Shown here in pieces: positions 5,439-5,599 of a stretch of DNA of 5,599 nt. Position 1 is the first letter of the stretch. Each line of letters begins with the position of its first letter. The stretch comes from Chloroflexota bacterium (lineage in GTDB: Bacteria; Chloroflexota; Limnocylindria; Limnocylindrales; CSP1-4): contig JAKAMV010000683.1 in assembly GCA_021812735.1 (NCBI GenBank), positions 1 through 5,599 of the forward strand, given 5' to 3'. The notes below the pieces were generated by a model that was not told the DNA's origin, did not search any database, and worked only from the letters and a program-made list of their open reading frames with translations. A program made the position numbers and the translations under genes.

Positions 5439-5599
5439 GGGACGCCGTGGGCAATGTTCAGCGGATCCTGCTCCTGGGCGGGACCTCCGAGATCGCCCTG
5501 GCCACGGCCCGCCAGCTGGCCGGCCAGCGCCCGGGGGTCGAGGTGGTGCTCGCCGCCCGTCCCGGAGACCGCCGGACGACGGCGGCGGCGGAGCTGGCC
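5435..5599 (+). CDS. dprE2: Decaprenylphosphoryl-2-keto-beta-D-erythro-pentose reductase, partial (5' end)
   Basis: A GTG at 5435 overlaps the dprE1 stop by four bases (GTGA), with AGGAGG at 5421-5426 eight bases upstream, so the two genes are translationally coupled. The 55 visible residues begin (M)RDAVGNVQRILLLGG and continue TSEIALATARQLA. The mycobacterial DprE2 N-terminus has the same DAVGN-x-Q opening and LLLGGTSEI Rossmann loop. The full protein is a short-chain dehydrogenase of about 250 aa that uses NADH to reduce the keto intermediate made by DprE1. The catalytic Ser-Tyr-Lys lies beyond the window, so activity cannot be judged. The gene runs off the right edge. Confidence 0.9.
   Translation, partial: MRDAVGNVQRILLLGGTSEIALATARQLAGQRPGVEVVLAARPGDRRTTAAAELA

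Overview
The window is very GC-rich (C or G at most third codon positions). It carries genes in an actinobacterial style: a promoter that appears to start transcription directly on an ATG, strong AGGAG/GGAGG ribosome sites, GTG starts and 4-bp gene overlaps. The DprE1/DprE2 pair points to Actinomycetota or a similar high-GC lineage. No marker in the window fixes the genus.

Region 1 (1-2889) is a methionine operon. A promoter at 54-82 leads into a long leader (about 91-347), then metY (O-acetylhomoserine sulfhydrylase) and metX (homoserine O-acetyltransferase). Together these convert homoserine to O-acetylhomoserine and then, with sulfide, to homocysteine. The leader is the most interesting part. 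It holds an apparently leaderless 28-codon ORF containing Met-Cys-Met, then two competing pairings of one segment, a terminator-like hairpin, and a stretch perfectly complementary to the metY ribosome site. This looks like a peptide-leader attenuator responding to methionine/cysteine supply; I saw no SAM riboswitch.

Region 2 (2890-4091) is a tRNA-Gln(CTG) gene with promoter and terminator, followed by an island of about 0.96 kb bounded by a second, 46/48-identical copy of the tRNA's 3' half. This is the signature of site-specific integration into a tRNA gene. The island has no integrase. It carries a small minus-strand gene for a putative helix-turn-helix protein, an adjoining 48-aa putative membrane peptide (TGAcGTG junction), operator-like palindromes, and a block of nested inverted repeats that may be a structured RNA or MITE-like remnant.

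Region 3 (4092-5599) has dprE1 and the start of dprE2, overlapping by GTGA. In mycobacteria these two enzymes epimerise decaprenylphosphoryl-ribose to decaprenylphosphoryl-arabinose for cell-wall arabinan. This DprE1 has alanine where the benzothiazinone-target cysteine sits in Mycobacterium tuberculosis.
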